This document shows, piece after piece, positions 1 through 7,711 of a DNA stretch of 64,000 nt. Source of the DNA: Paenibacillus sp. Soil766. Its GTDB lineage: Bacteria > Bacillota > Bacilli > Paenibacillales > NBRC-103111. Within the stretch, counting starts at the first letter, position 1, and every line of letters starts with the position of its first letter. The DNA is taken from the NCBI RefSeq assembly GCF_001428105.1, contig NZ_LMSJ01000023.1, forward strand, positions 374,147 to 438,146, given 5' to 3'. Position numbers and translations under genes: made by a program. The notes under the pieces were generated by a model. The model did no database searches and was not told the DNA's origin. It worked only from the letters and a program-made list of their open reading frames with translations.

Positions 1-2030
1 ATATTTTTGCCGGTTTTCCCTTTAAAATAGGAGGACAAGTAGCCACTGCTCATTTTTAGCTTTTCAGCCAAAACATCCAAATAGATCTCTTCCGATAAGT
101 GCTCGTTGATATATTCGATCACGAAGGAAGTAATCGGATACTTTTCCTCTTTTTTTTCTCGAACTGCTTCAGCTGTCTGCGTTACCCATTCTAACAACAA
201 TTGCTCCAAATCCCGAAGCGTATTGCATAGCTGGATTCTATCATCCGAATCATGCAAGATTTCCTCCATACGGTCCGATTCAACAAAGTTAGGAACCACG
301 GCATTCCGAAGTTTACCTACCATCGATTCCGCAAAGCGCATCAGCACAGCCGCAGTAAATTCCTTACCCTGCCATCTGGCATACAGACGTTCCATAAGTG
401 CAGTCAGCTGCGCAGTGTTCCCTTCTTTCAAATTCGCTTCAAACTCTTTATCCTGATCCAGAGAGAAACCAACCGCCATTTGCCTGGCCGCACGTTTACG
501 AATGATTTGTGTTTCATTAATTAACAAACGTTCTCCTACCAGATCCTGCACTTCCTCATAGGCTTTCGTTAAGTGATTTGAAGCTGAATGGATCGATGAA
601 ATCGCAATGGTTACGATACCGTGATCTCTATCATGATCGAAAACATACTTCATTTGGTTCAGCAGCTCGTCTAAATCCGTCATGGCTTCGGTAAACACAT
701 AGCTCAAAATTTGATCGTGTTCAACCTGAAACGTCAGTAAATCTGGAAATGCGGGCTTGAGCTTGCTGTCAATGAATGTCTTCATGTAATAGAGCCATTT
801 CTGAAACACAGGCTGCGTGATGGCATCTATATTATTAGCCTTGATCTGAAACAGAATGAAAACAAATGGCTTGTCGGTAAAATCAAGGCTGACGGTGTCG
901 TGATCAGAGCTGCGTATCGCTTTCAAATGATGGATAAACGACAGCTGCTTGCGAACCATCTGATTACCGTGAAGTTCGTTACTTATAATGTTAAATTCTT
1001 TGATATTCGAGCGATATGGTACATTTTCGTTCATGTCACGAATCGATTCTAGTACTTTTTTGAGCGGGTTGTTTATCCGCGCTGTAAATAGGAAAGAAAA
1101 CAATATGCTTAGCAAGATTGCCGCCACCACGGCTACAATCAGGGTAATGTTCAATCGATACTGACTGGCAATACGTTTAACGAGCACCCGATACACATAT
1201 TGATACCCGGTCACGTCACCCTTCATCATAAAATAATACTTATCATCATGGACGAACTCACCGACGCCACCACGTGTCTGCAATTCATCATAGGAAAGGA
1301 AGGGCTCCTGGTTCGGGCTCTCGACGATCGCTTGGCCGAGATCATTGTAAATGATAAAGTCATCGTAGATACTTTGATGAAACGCCTTGTACATTTTTTG
1401 GGCATTGAGAAAAACAACCATGTAGAAATCCGGATGATCATTGTCTCGGAATATAATTGGAATGAGCTCGCCCAATATCTGCGGCTGGTCACGAAAAATG
1501 GTATTAACCATTGTAGCAGATGGAAAAATCCGATTCGAGTAGGTTTCGGTGAATTGCTGCCTCCAGAATGCCAGTGGATATTCGCTGCTTGAATAAAACT
1601 TACTAAACATGTCTTCCGCATTCGTGCTCGTGCCTTTTTCCAGGACAATATCGTTCTGCTTGGAATAAATAGCTATGTTCTCTATAAACAAATAAGGATT
1701 GCCGACCCAAGTCGTAATATCACGCACGATCAGAGGGAAATTACGATAACTTGGGGACTTATGGAGATTTTGCACTTCGTTGCTATAATAAAACAGAAGC
1801 ATTTGCTTTTTGATCAGATTAAAATGATTTTCATAATTTCCCTTCGTATTTTCAAGCATCAGTGTATTGTATTTAACAATCTCCTTCCTGACGCTTTCTT
1901 TGGAAACGGACATGGAGTAAAGCGTAAGGGATGCGAACAAAACGATGATACAAAGGAATCCCGCGATAAGCCGTATAAAAAGAGAATTTGAATTATTCCG
2001 AATGAAAAGTACCGGTTGAAGAGTTTTCAT
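1..2030 (-). CDS. Membrane-bound AraC-family regulator with extracellular sensor (3' end outside window)
   Basis: The reading frame opens at ATG 2030, preceded by TGGAGG, and is still open at base 1, giving at least 675 residues. There is a membrane segment at about residues 16-40, an extracellular region to about 290, a second membrane segment at about 291-315, a cytoplasmic region, and the beginning of an AraC helix-turn-helix domain from about residue 634 (FVIEYINEHLSEEIYLDVLA, then the recognition-helix region ending at FKGKTGK). The family couples ligand sensing outside the cell directly to DNA binding without a histidine kinase, and such genes normally sit beside a sugar ABC operon. The last 60-70 residues, including the second helix-turn-helix, lie outside the window. 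The target is unknown. Confidence 0.85.
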   Translation of the reverse strand, partial: MKTLQPVLFIRNNSNSLFIRLIAGFLCIIVLFASLTLYSMSVSKESVRKEIVKYNTLMLENTKGNYENHFNLIKKQMLLFYYSNEVQNLHKSPSYRNFPLIVRDITTWVGNPYLFIENIAIYSKQNDIVLEKGTSTNAEDMFSKFYSSSEYPLAFWRQQFTETYSNRIFPSATMVNTIFRDQPQILGELIPIIFRDNDHPDFYMVVFLNAQKMYKAFHQSIYDDFIIYNDLGQAIVESPNQEPFLSYDELQTRGGVGEFVHDDKYYFMMKGDVTGYQYVYRVLVKRIASQYRLNITLIVAVVAAILLSILFSFLFTARINNPLKKVLESIRDMNENVPYRSNIKEFNIISNELHGNQMVRKQLSFIHHLKAIRSSDHDTVSLDFTDKPFVFILFQIKANNIDAITQPVFQKWLYYMKTFIDSKLKPAFPDLLTFQVEHDQILSYVFTEAMTDLDELLNQMKYVFDHDRDHGIVTIAISSIHSASNHLTKAYEEVQDLVGERLLINETQIIRKRAARQMAVGFSLDQDKEFEANLKEGNTAQLTALMERLYARWQGKEFTAAVLMRFAESMVGKLRNAVVPNFVESDRMEEILHDSDDRIQLCNTLRDLEQLLLEWVTQTAEAVREKKEEKYPITSFVIEYINEHLSEEIYLDVLAEKLKMSSGYLSSYFKGKTGKN

Positions 2031-2113
2031 ACAACCTCCACTTTATCATGAATAATCACTGCAGTTTTCTTTATTCCCAGTGGTAACCATATCTTAACAA
2101 ACGGTTAGAATCG

Positions 2114-2127
2114 TGTAAACGTTTTAT
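2114..2127. promoter_or_regulatory. Candidate cre (CcpA) site
   Basis: TGTAAACGTTTTAT matches 12 of 14 positions of the cre consensus TGWAANCGNTNWCA. It lies 84 bp upstream of the membrane AraC gene start, in a 213-bp gene-free stretch. Catabolite repression of that gene is inferred from this match only. Confidence 0.4.
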
Positions 2128-2148
2128 CCGTTATGTTATGGTCGTTTT

Positions 2149-2219
2149 CTAAAAAAAATACCAGCTTTCGTAAAAGCGCCTAATAGACAGTCGATCACTC
2201 GGCTGTCCTTACGATTAGG
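2149..2219 (-). terminator. Terminator downstream of the M14 peptidase gene
   Basis: Read on the minus strand after the stop at 2244: an imperfect stem (CCTAAT...ATTAGG enclosing GACAG...CTGTC), a second small hairpin (GCTTT TACG AAAGC), then TGGTATTTTTTTT. The 16-nt tail at 2149-2164 is identical to the one at 3356-3371 behind kbl. Confidence 0.55.
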
Positions 2220-2243
2220 GCTGTATCTAATAGAATCGTTTAC

Positions 2244-3257
2244 CTATTTGGTCATAAACTTGAGCATCTCTTCAAATAAAATAAGATGACTATCCAAAAT
2301 CTCATGAGCTGTATACTTCGGCGGTGGTGCGTCCATCCCCGTATTGGATTCGAATGTAATGCTCAATCCACCGCAAACATGATGGATGGCAGAAGTCAAA
2401 TTGATTGCCGGAAAAGGATACTTCCCTTCATCTACCATGATCTGATCGAGAGTAGAATAAGGAATCTCATGTTTCGCATAGGCGCTTTCAAGCTGAAGAT
2501 TAAACGACTGATGCTTCTGCATGACCCATTTGGGAATATGATAGATTGGCGGTAGGTGTACGTTGTTATTGGCACCGCTGTGCAGCAAAATGGTGAAATC
2601 TGGAGCCTCATCATCCGCAAGACTCAGCAGGGCACTTGTCTCGCGCGCCATCGGCGCAAAGAAATTGTCATGCATAAGATTAACGCCATCGTCATTAAAG
2701 TACGATCCTAGGAAATCCGAAGCGTCCTTGATCGGATGAACTGACTTACAGTCCGGCCATCTGCAAAGCGTTCCATCCTTCCATGTTCCCTGCATGTAAT
2801 ACACAACCTTCTCTTCAGGCACATCAATGAGCGTATCAATCGGCAATCTCGCTCGACCATCAGGGTTCATGCAAGGAATAAGCAGGAGCCGGAATCGGTG
2901 TGCATGTTCGATCAAATATTCGTAGCGCTTTCCTCGATAATCTTCACCTGTTTCAAGGAGCTTAATAAGGTTGAGTACAGCAGTGATCCCTTCTAATTCC
3001 CCGCCATGAATGCCTCCTACGATAAGAAGGACAGGCTTATTATCGGGTCCTTTGCGTGCATAATGTTCTGGATTTTTGGCTCCGCAGGCCGAATTATAAT
3101 TCGCTTTCCGGCCAAAATCCTCTTTCGCGCCGTACTCCACGCAATGGATATCTCTCCCGCCCGCCGATGAGACGAGATGCTTTACCGTCCCCTTCGTAAC
3201 GTTTGATAAACATTCTTCAATATCTGTTAATGTACTTTTCCAAAATGAGCTATCCAT
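2244..3257 (-). CDS. M14-family zinc carboxypeptidase
   Basis: 337 residues; a cytoplasmic metallopeptidase-like protein with no signal peptide. The zinc motif HxxE is seen in GGIHGGELEGI, followed by NPDGRARLP (substrate-carboxylate region), a third zinc ligand in LLHSGANNN, and a catalytic glutamate in ITFESNTG near the C-terminus. All are hallmarks of the M14 carboxypeptidase/deacylase family. A longer frame begins at 3287, but the ATG at 3257 is preceded by AAGGAGGGA at proper spacing and is preferred. The gene follows kbl after a terminator-like repeat, and an identical repeat lies downstream, so it may have been inserted into the end of the tdh-kbl unit. Substrate unknown: peptide or N-acyl amino acid. 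Confidence 0.85.
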   Translation of the reverse strand: MDSSFWKSTLTDIEECLSNVTKGTVKHLVSSAGGRDIHCVEYGAKEDFGRKANYNSACGAKNPEHYARKGPDNKPVLLIVGGIHGGELEGITAVLNLIKLLETGEDYRGKRYEYLIEHAHRFRLLLIPCMNPDGRARLPIDTLIDVPEEKVVYYMQGTWKDGTLCRWPDCKSVHPIKDASDFLGSYFNDDGVNLMHDNFFAPMARETSALLSLADDEAPDFTILLHSGANNNVHLPPIYHIPKWVMQKHQSFNLQLESAYAKHEIPYSTLDQIMVDEGKYPFPAINLTSAIHHVCGGLSITFESNTGMDAPPPKYTAHEILDSHLILFEEMLKFMTK

Positions 3258-3355
3258 GAGATGTCCCTCCTTCTCTTGATAGCTCAATTGTAACGATAAC
3301 GATCCGACTCGTGTATGGACGGTTTTTTAGATGGCTCAACTTTTTTTGATGTAAG

Positions 3356-3390
3356 CTAAAAAAAATACCAGTTTCCGCAAAAGTGACCAG
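3356..3390 (-). terminator. Terminator-like repeat after kbl
   Basis: Immediately downstream of the kbl stop: a weak stem (TTT...AAA around TGCGG) followed on the minus strand by TGGTATTTTTTTTAG. It shares a 16-nt identical core plus similar flanking sequence with 2149-2180, so the M14 gene is bracketed by two copies. Confidence 0.45.
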
Positions 3391-4566
3391 CTATGTCAAA
3401 AGCCCAAGCTTATTTCCGACTATATTCAATGCATCTATAGCGAAATCCAGATCTTCTCGCGTATGCTTCGCCGTGACAATGAACCGCACGCGACCTTTAT
3501 CCATCGCGACCGTCGGGAAGACGATGCCTTGCGCGAATACGCCTTGCTGCAGCAGTAAATCTGAGAACAACATCGCCTTCGCCGGTTCGCCGACGATGAC
3601 CGGCACGATTGGTGTCTCGCTGCCGCCAGTATCGAAACCAAGCGACTGCACATTGGTGCGGAAATATGTCGCGTTCGACCATAGCTGGCCAATCAACGAT
3701 TCGCTTTGCTTCAGCACACGAATCGCGGCTAAGCAGGTTGCGGCCACCGAAGGAGGCGCCGAGGTGCTGAACAGGAAAGGGCGCGCTTTCTGAATTAAGA
3801 AATCCTTCAACAACTGCTCTCCGGCAACATAACCACCAACCGCTCCAACTGCTTTAGACAACGTACCTACTTGAATGTGTACACGCCCGTTCAAGCCAAA
3901 GTGGTCCGTGGACCCTTTGCCGTTGCGTCCCAACACGCCGCTCGCATGTGCATCGTCGACAAACACGATGGCGTCGTATTTTTCCGCCAGTTCCACAATC
4001 GCCGGGAGTGGCGCGATATCCCCGTCCATGCTGAACACGCCGTCGGTCACCACGACGCGTTTCGCGAACGAACCGCACCCCCGAAGTACAGCCTCGAGCT
4101 GGTCCATATCCTTATGCGCATAGATGCGACGCTGCGCCTTGGTCAATCGGATCCCGTCGATAATACTGGCATGGTTCAACTCATCGCTGATGACGACATC
4201 GTCAGACCCAAGAATCGTCATCACACCTTGGTTCGTTGTAAACCCCGATTGGAAAACCAAAGCGGCTTCCGTTCCCTTGAATGCCGCAAGTTCTTGCTCC
4301 AACTGGTCATGAATGTCCAGCGTGCCGGTTATCGTTCGAACAGACCCGCTGCCAACACCATATTGCTCGATGGCCTCAATAGCTGCCTTTTTTAAATCCG
4401 GATGATTCGTCAGCCCCAAGTAGTTATTCGAAGACATCTGCAGCACGCGACGACCGCCGATGTTCATCCAGGTGTCAGAACCTGTCTCCCAAACAGAAAT
4501 TGGGCGATAACGCCCCTCCTTCTTCAACTGCTCCAGTTCACGCTCAAGCGAGCCCCAATTTGCCAT
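3391..4566 (-). CDS. kbl: Glycine C-acetyltransferase (2-amino-3-ketobutyrate CoA ligase)
   Basis: 391 residues, full length for the family. This PLP enzyme cleaves 2-amino-3-ketobutyrate with CoA to glycine and acetyl-CoA, the second step of threonine degradation. Seen: the substrate-entry motif around MSSNNYLGLTNHPDL, the glycine-rich GSGSVRTITGTLDIH, the aspartate region FVDDAHASGVLG, and the PLP lysine in QVGTLSKAVGAVGG (about residue 242). The start is set by AAGGAGGA ahead of ATG 4566. The gene begins 23 bp inside the 3' end of tdh, so the two are translationally coupled. Fold type I neighbours such as 8-amino-7-oxononanoate synthase look similar, but the tdh partner decides the assignment. 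Confidence 0.93.
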   Translation of the reverse strand: MANWGSLERELEQLKKEGRYRPISVWETGSDTWMNIGGRRVLQMSSNNYLGLTNHPDLKKAAIEAIEQYGVGSGSVRTITGTLDIHDQLEQELAAFKGTEAALVFQSGFTTNQGVMTILGSDDVVISDELNHASIIDGIRLTKAQRRIYAHKDMDQLEAVLRGCGSFAKRVVVTDGVFSMDGDIAPLPAIVELAEKYDAIVFVDDAHASGVLGRNGKGSTDHFGLNGRVHIQVGTLSKAVGAVGGYVAGEQLLKDFLIQKARPFLFSTSAPPSVAATCLAAIRVLKQSESLIGQLWSNATYFRTNVQSLGFDTGGSETPIVPVIVGEPAKAMLFSDLLLQQGVFAQGIVFPTVAMDKGRVRFIVTAKHTREDLDFAIDALNIVGNKLGLLT

Positions 4567-5638
4567 ATTCTAGTTCCTCCTTCTGCCGCAGCGGTTTACT
4601 GTCATGTGTGAATATCACCTTGCCGCATAGTCCGGAAGCCATCAGGGCAAACGCCTCCTCATAACGGTCCAGTGTAAATGTATGCGTAATAAGTGGGCGC
4701 AGATCAATACGTTTCTGGTCAATCAGCCCCTTCAACTGATACCAGGTTTGGTACATGCGGCGGCCTGTTATCCCTTCTATCCGAAGCCCCTTGAAGATAA
4801 TATGCTTGGATAAGTCAAGCGAAACTTCTTTGATCGGAATTCCGAGCAAGGATAATCGGGCAGCCGGAGCCGCAGCCTCAAAGCCAGCGCGAATGGCATC
4901 CGGATGGCCTGACATCTCCAGCACGACCTCGGCACCTTCTCCACCAGTAACGGCCATTAGTGCTTCCGCAAGCGGAGTTATGGTACTGTTGATCGTGATG
5001 TCTGCTCCCATCCGCTCGGCCAACTCCAATCGGTAGGGATTCACGTCGGCCGCAATGACCAGACCTGCCCCGCTCGCCTTAGCAACGGCGACAGCCATCA
5101 GCCCAATTGGCCCTACGCCAATGATGGCAACCGACTTACCGACAATATCCCCTGAGAGCACCGTTTGCACCGCATTGCCAAGCGGATCCTGCAAGCAGCC
5201 AATCTCGTAAGGCATGTCCGCGCGATTATGGATCACGTTAGACGCCTTCACAACGGCATACTCCGCGAAGCAGCCAGGCGTCGTAATCCCGAAACTACGC
5301 GTGTTCGGACAGACGTGTCCGTTGCCCGTACGGCAAGTTTTGCAGACACCGCAAACGATGTGCCCTTCAGCCGAGATATGCTCCCCAAGCTTCACGTTCT
5401 CCACATGGATCCCCACCCCTTCGACGATACCAGCGAATTCATGACCAAATACATTCGGCGTAATGACTGCGGTTTCGGCCCAAGAATCCCAATTGTAAAT
5501 GTGCACATCCGTTCCGCAGATCGAAGTCGCCTTTACCCGTACCAACACTTCATCCGGTCCATAGCTTGGAATCGGCAACTCCTTCAAAACGGCTCCCGGC
5601 GCTCGATGCGTTTTGACCAACCCCATCATCGTTTCCAT
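4544..5638 (-). CDS. tdh: L-threonine 3-dehydrogenase
   Basis: 364 residues. A zinc-dependent medium-chain dehydrogenase that oxidises L-threonine to 2-amino-3-ketobutyrate with NAD+. Seen: catalytic zinc ligands in ICGTDVHIYNWD and GHEFAG, the structural-zinc cysteines in CGVCKTCRTGNGHVC, and the Rossmann motif GVGPIGLMAV. ATG 5638 follows AGGAGG. It is the first gene of the tdh-kbl operon and overlaps kbl by 23 bp. Its promoter region carries four phased repeats shared with the divergent XRE-cupin gene, which is therefore the likely regulator. The C-terminal tail after residue 340 extends over the kbl ribosome binding site. Confidence 0.93.
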   Translation of the reverse strand: METMMGLVKTHRAPGAVLKELPIPSYGPDEVLVRVKATSICGTDVHIYNWDSWAETAVITPNVFGHEFAGIVEGVGIHVENVKLGEHISAEGHIVCGVCKTCRTGNGHVCPNTRSFGITTPGCFAEYAVVKASNVIHNRADMPYEIGCLQDPLGNAVQTVLSGDIVGKSVAIIGVGPIGLMAVAVAKASGAGLVIAADVNPYRLELAERMGADITINSTITPLAEALMAVTGGEGAEVVLEMSGHPDAIRAGFEAAAPAARLSLLGIPIKEVSLDLSKHIIFKGLRIEGITGRRMYQTWYQLKGLIDQKRIDLRPLITHTFTLDRYEEAFALMASGLCGKVIFTHDSKPLRQKEELEYGKLGLA

Positions 5639-5666
5639 CGCATTTTCCTCCTGATCATGTACACAA

Positions 5667-5734
5667 GTACGTTATACTGTACGTATGTGCGCTATATAAT
5701 ACTTATACATTATATTATACACACGTGCGTTATA
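5667..5734. promoter_or_regulatory. Four tandem operator-like repeats between tdh and the XRE-cupin gene
   Basis: The 10-bp core GTRCGYTATA occurs at 5667, 5687 and 5725, with a degenerate fourth copy (ATACATTATA, 8 of 10) at 5705. Start-to-start spacings are 20, 18 and 20 bp, about two helical turns, so all copies face the same side of the DNA. The block is very AT-rich and lies just upstream of tdh. It is probably the binding array for the XRE-cupin regulator encoded divergently. Confidence 0.6.
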
Positions 5735-5781
5735 TTGTATATAGTGGTTTCGCCTACGATTTAATAAATTCCTACGATTTG

Positions 5782-5809
5782 TTTGCCAATAGATTGGGTT
5801 GGTTTATAA
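5782..5809 (+). promoter_or_regulatory. Promoter of the XRE-cupin gene
   Basis: TTGCCA (5782-5787), 16-bp spacer, TATAAT (5804-5809): a near-consensus sigma-A promoter 46 bp upstream of the GTG start. Confidence 0.6.
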
Positions 5810-5855
5810 TGAGGAATATAAAATCGACCGTTTCCGTTAACAGGAGGAACCATAA

Positions 5856-6422
5856 GTGGAACAAGAGCACGAACAGATTCATAAAAAAATCGGCAAAAGC
5901 CTACAAACGATTCGTAAAGCTAGGTCATTGAGCTTAGATCAGGTGGCAGAGCTGACCGGTGTAAGCAAAGCAATGTTGGGGCAAATCGAACGCGGAGACT
6001 CGAATCCGACCATCTCGATCCTTTGGAAGATCGTGAATGGCCTACATATTTCTTTTACATCGCTGATTGAAGATGAGGAGCCTAAGGTAACGCATTTTCG
6101 CTTCTTAGACAAGGAGCCTCTCATGGAGGAAGACGGCCACTATCGAGCATTCCCGCTCATTCCTTTCGACCAGAAGAAGCAATTCGAAATTTATACTGTC
6201 GAAATGGATCCCGGCTGCAGCCACGCGTCGGAGCCGCACAATGAAGGGGTCGAGGAATACATCCTTATGATGCAGGGCGGACTCGAAGTGACGTTTCACC
6301 AAGAATCTTTTCAGATGACCGTGGGAGATGCTATTCATTTCTCGGCCGACCAACCGCATACGTACCGGAATACCGAAGACGTCAAGACCATGTACCATAC
6401 GATAATTGTGTATCCCTCATAA
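5856..6422 (+). CDS. XRE-family regulator with C-terminal cupin domain
   Basis: 188 residues. An N-terminal helix-turn-helix of about 60 residues (IGKSLQTIRKARSLSLDQVA, then LTGVSKAMLGQIERGDSNPT) is joined to a cupin beta-barrel with histidine and glutamate residues of the metal/ligand site (HASEPHNEGVEEYILMMQGG and HFSADQPHTYRN). Members of this family usually sense a small metabolite through the cupin and control amino-acid or polyamine genes. The start is GTG 5856 with AGGAGG at good spacing; no ATG is better placed. It is divergent from tdh-kbl across a repeat array, so control of threonine degradation is a reasonable inference. Confidence 0.88.
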   Translation: MEQEHEQIHKKIGKSLQTIRKARSLSLDQVAELTGVSKAMLGQIERGDSNPTISILWKIVNGLHISFTSLIEDEEPKVTHFRFLDKEPLMEEDGHYRAFPLIPFDQKKQFEIYTVEMDPGCSHASEPHNEGVEEYILMMQGGLEVTFHQESFQMTVGDAIHFSADQPHTYRNTEDVKTMYHTIIVYPS

Positions 6423-6503
6423 ACGGTGCAATTCATCAACCCTCCTTCACTATCGTTCTCCGTTTCGAATGCTTAAACCATTCACTTAATTTTACAAATA
6501 GCA

Positions 6504-6552
6504 CCAAAAAAAGCAGGTAGACCCTCATTAACATGGGTCTACCTGCTTTACG
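6504..6552 (+). terminator. Hairpin terminator after the XRE-cupin gene
   Basis: A perfect 12-bp stem GCAGGTAGACCC / GGGTCTACCTGC with a 10-nt loop, A-tract before it and a short TTTA after it. It is probably bidirectional, and it is the only structure in the 308-bp gap 6423-6730 apart from the next gene's leader. Confidence 0.65.
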
Positions 6553-6730
6553 GTTATGACAAGATATTCTCAACTCATGCAGATCATGGAACAACGACTA
6601 GGTAACAATCGGATTCCACCTTTTCCAATTTAAGAGTTCAATTCAGACATCCTTATAGGTCTATCTAGACATGTAATAATCAAATTCTGTATGATAGATA
6701 CAAATGATTTAGTACGTTAGGAGCATAGGT

Positions 6731-7711
6731 ATGAGCATGAAACGCAGCAGTTTTGTCATGTTAGGGGAACATTTTTTTGAACCGGGCATACCTATCTATG
6801 TGAACCGCGCAAACGAGACGTTCGAGCTGATCGAACATTCTCACGAGTTTATCGAGATTACATACGTCAGTGAAGGCGCAGGTGTACATTATATTGCCGG
6901 CGAGGTAGTTCCCGTTGGCTACGGAACACTCTTTTTCATTCCAGTTGGACAAAGCCATGTGTTTCGACCCAAGACCCCCAAAAAGGACTTACCTCTAATC
7001 GTTTACAATTGCTTGTTTCCTGTATCGTATGTGTCGGAATTACGAACCAGCTTTCCACAGGCTTCAGAAATCTTTGACTTGTTTATTAATGGAACCTTGC
7101 CTTGGTTCTCTATTCAAGACACTTCGGGGGAATACCATGCCATATTCCGAGAGCTATACCAAGAATTCTCTGCTAAACCGCCTGGCTACTTGGTAGTTCT
7201 AACCTCACTTGTTTCGCGAATATTAATGCGCTTATACCGACACCACTTGCAGATTGGTATAGATGCCGGATATCGACCGCAATGGCTGAGCGTAGATGAA
7301 GCGGTCTCTTTCATCGACTGCAATTATTCGGCCGAGATTAGACTAAGTAAGCTAGCATCGCAAGCCAATCTTAGCGAGAGACAATTTAGCCGTCTTTTCC
7401 GGCACCAGACCGGCATGAGCTTTACCGAATACCTGCAGAACATCCGTATGGAAGCCGCTTGTGGAAAGCTCACCACTACCAACATGAGTGTAGGGGAGAT
7501 TTGCGTCGCGGTGGGGTATAGTGATCTGAAGTTTTTTCATCGCTTATTTAAGAAAAAAACCGGAGTTACCCCCCGGGAATTTCGTGAAGCTTTCTATTGT
7601 ACGATTCCGCATCAAAGCGATCCAATTCCTCATAATCGAAAAAATCAAAATCCGCATGCAGGCGTGTTCCTCGCAAATCTTGTGCGCACAGCCCAACGAA
7701 AGCACCCGTAA
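6731..7711 (+). CDS. AraC-family regulator with N-terminal cupin domain
   Basis: 326 residues. The N-terminal half is an AraC-type cupin sensor (EHSHEFIEITYVSEGAGVHY, then a PVGQSHVF strand). The C-terminal half has both helix-turn-helix motifs (LSKLASQANLSERQFSRLFR and VGEICVAVGYSDLKFFHRLF) ending at GVTPREFREAF, where family members normally stop. Here another ~45 residues follow, encoded antisense to the end of the GH43 gene. The start follows AGGAG. It sits downstream of, and convergent with, the GH43/GH88 transporter operon and may control it or a distant target. The extra tail is probably a by-product of a deletion that removed the intergenic region. Confidence 0.85.
   Translation: MSMKRSSFVMLGEHFFEPGIPIYVNRANETFELIEHSHEFIEITYVSEGAGVHYIAGEVVPVGYGTLFFIPVGQSHVFRPKTPKKDLPLIVYNCLFPVSYVSELRTSFPQASEIFDLFINGTLPWFSIQDTSGEYHAIFRELYQEFSAKPPGYLVVLTSLVSRILMRLYRHHLQIGIDAGYRPQWLSVDEAVSFIDCNYSAEIRLSKLASQANLSERQFSRLFRHQTGMSFTEYLQNIRMEAACGKLTTTNMSVGEICVAVGYSDLKFFHRLFKKKTGVTPREFREAFYCTIPHQSDPIPHNRKNQNPHAGVFLANLVRTAQRKHP

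Noticed and set aside
1226..1648. Minus-strand frame of 140 codons
   Set aside because: It is a shadow in another frame of the membrane-bound AraC gene, whose own frame is continuous here and has clear domains.
5725..5931. Plus-strand frame overlapping the start of the XRE-cupin gene
   Set aside because: It is in another frame, contains the promoter, and encodes nothing recognisable.
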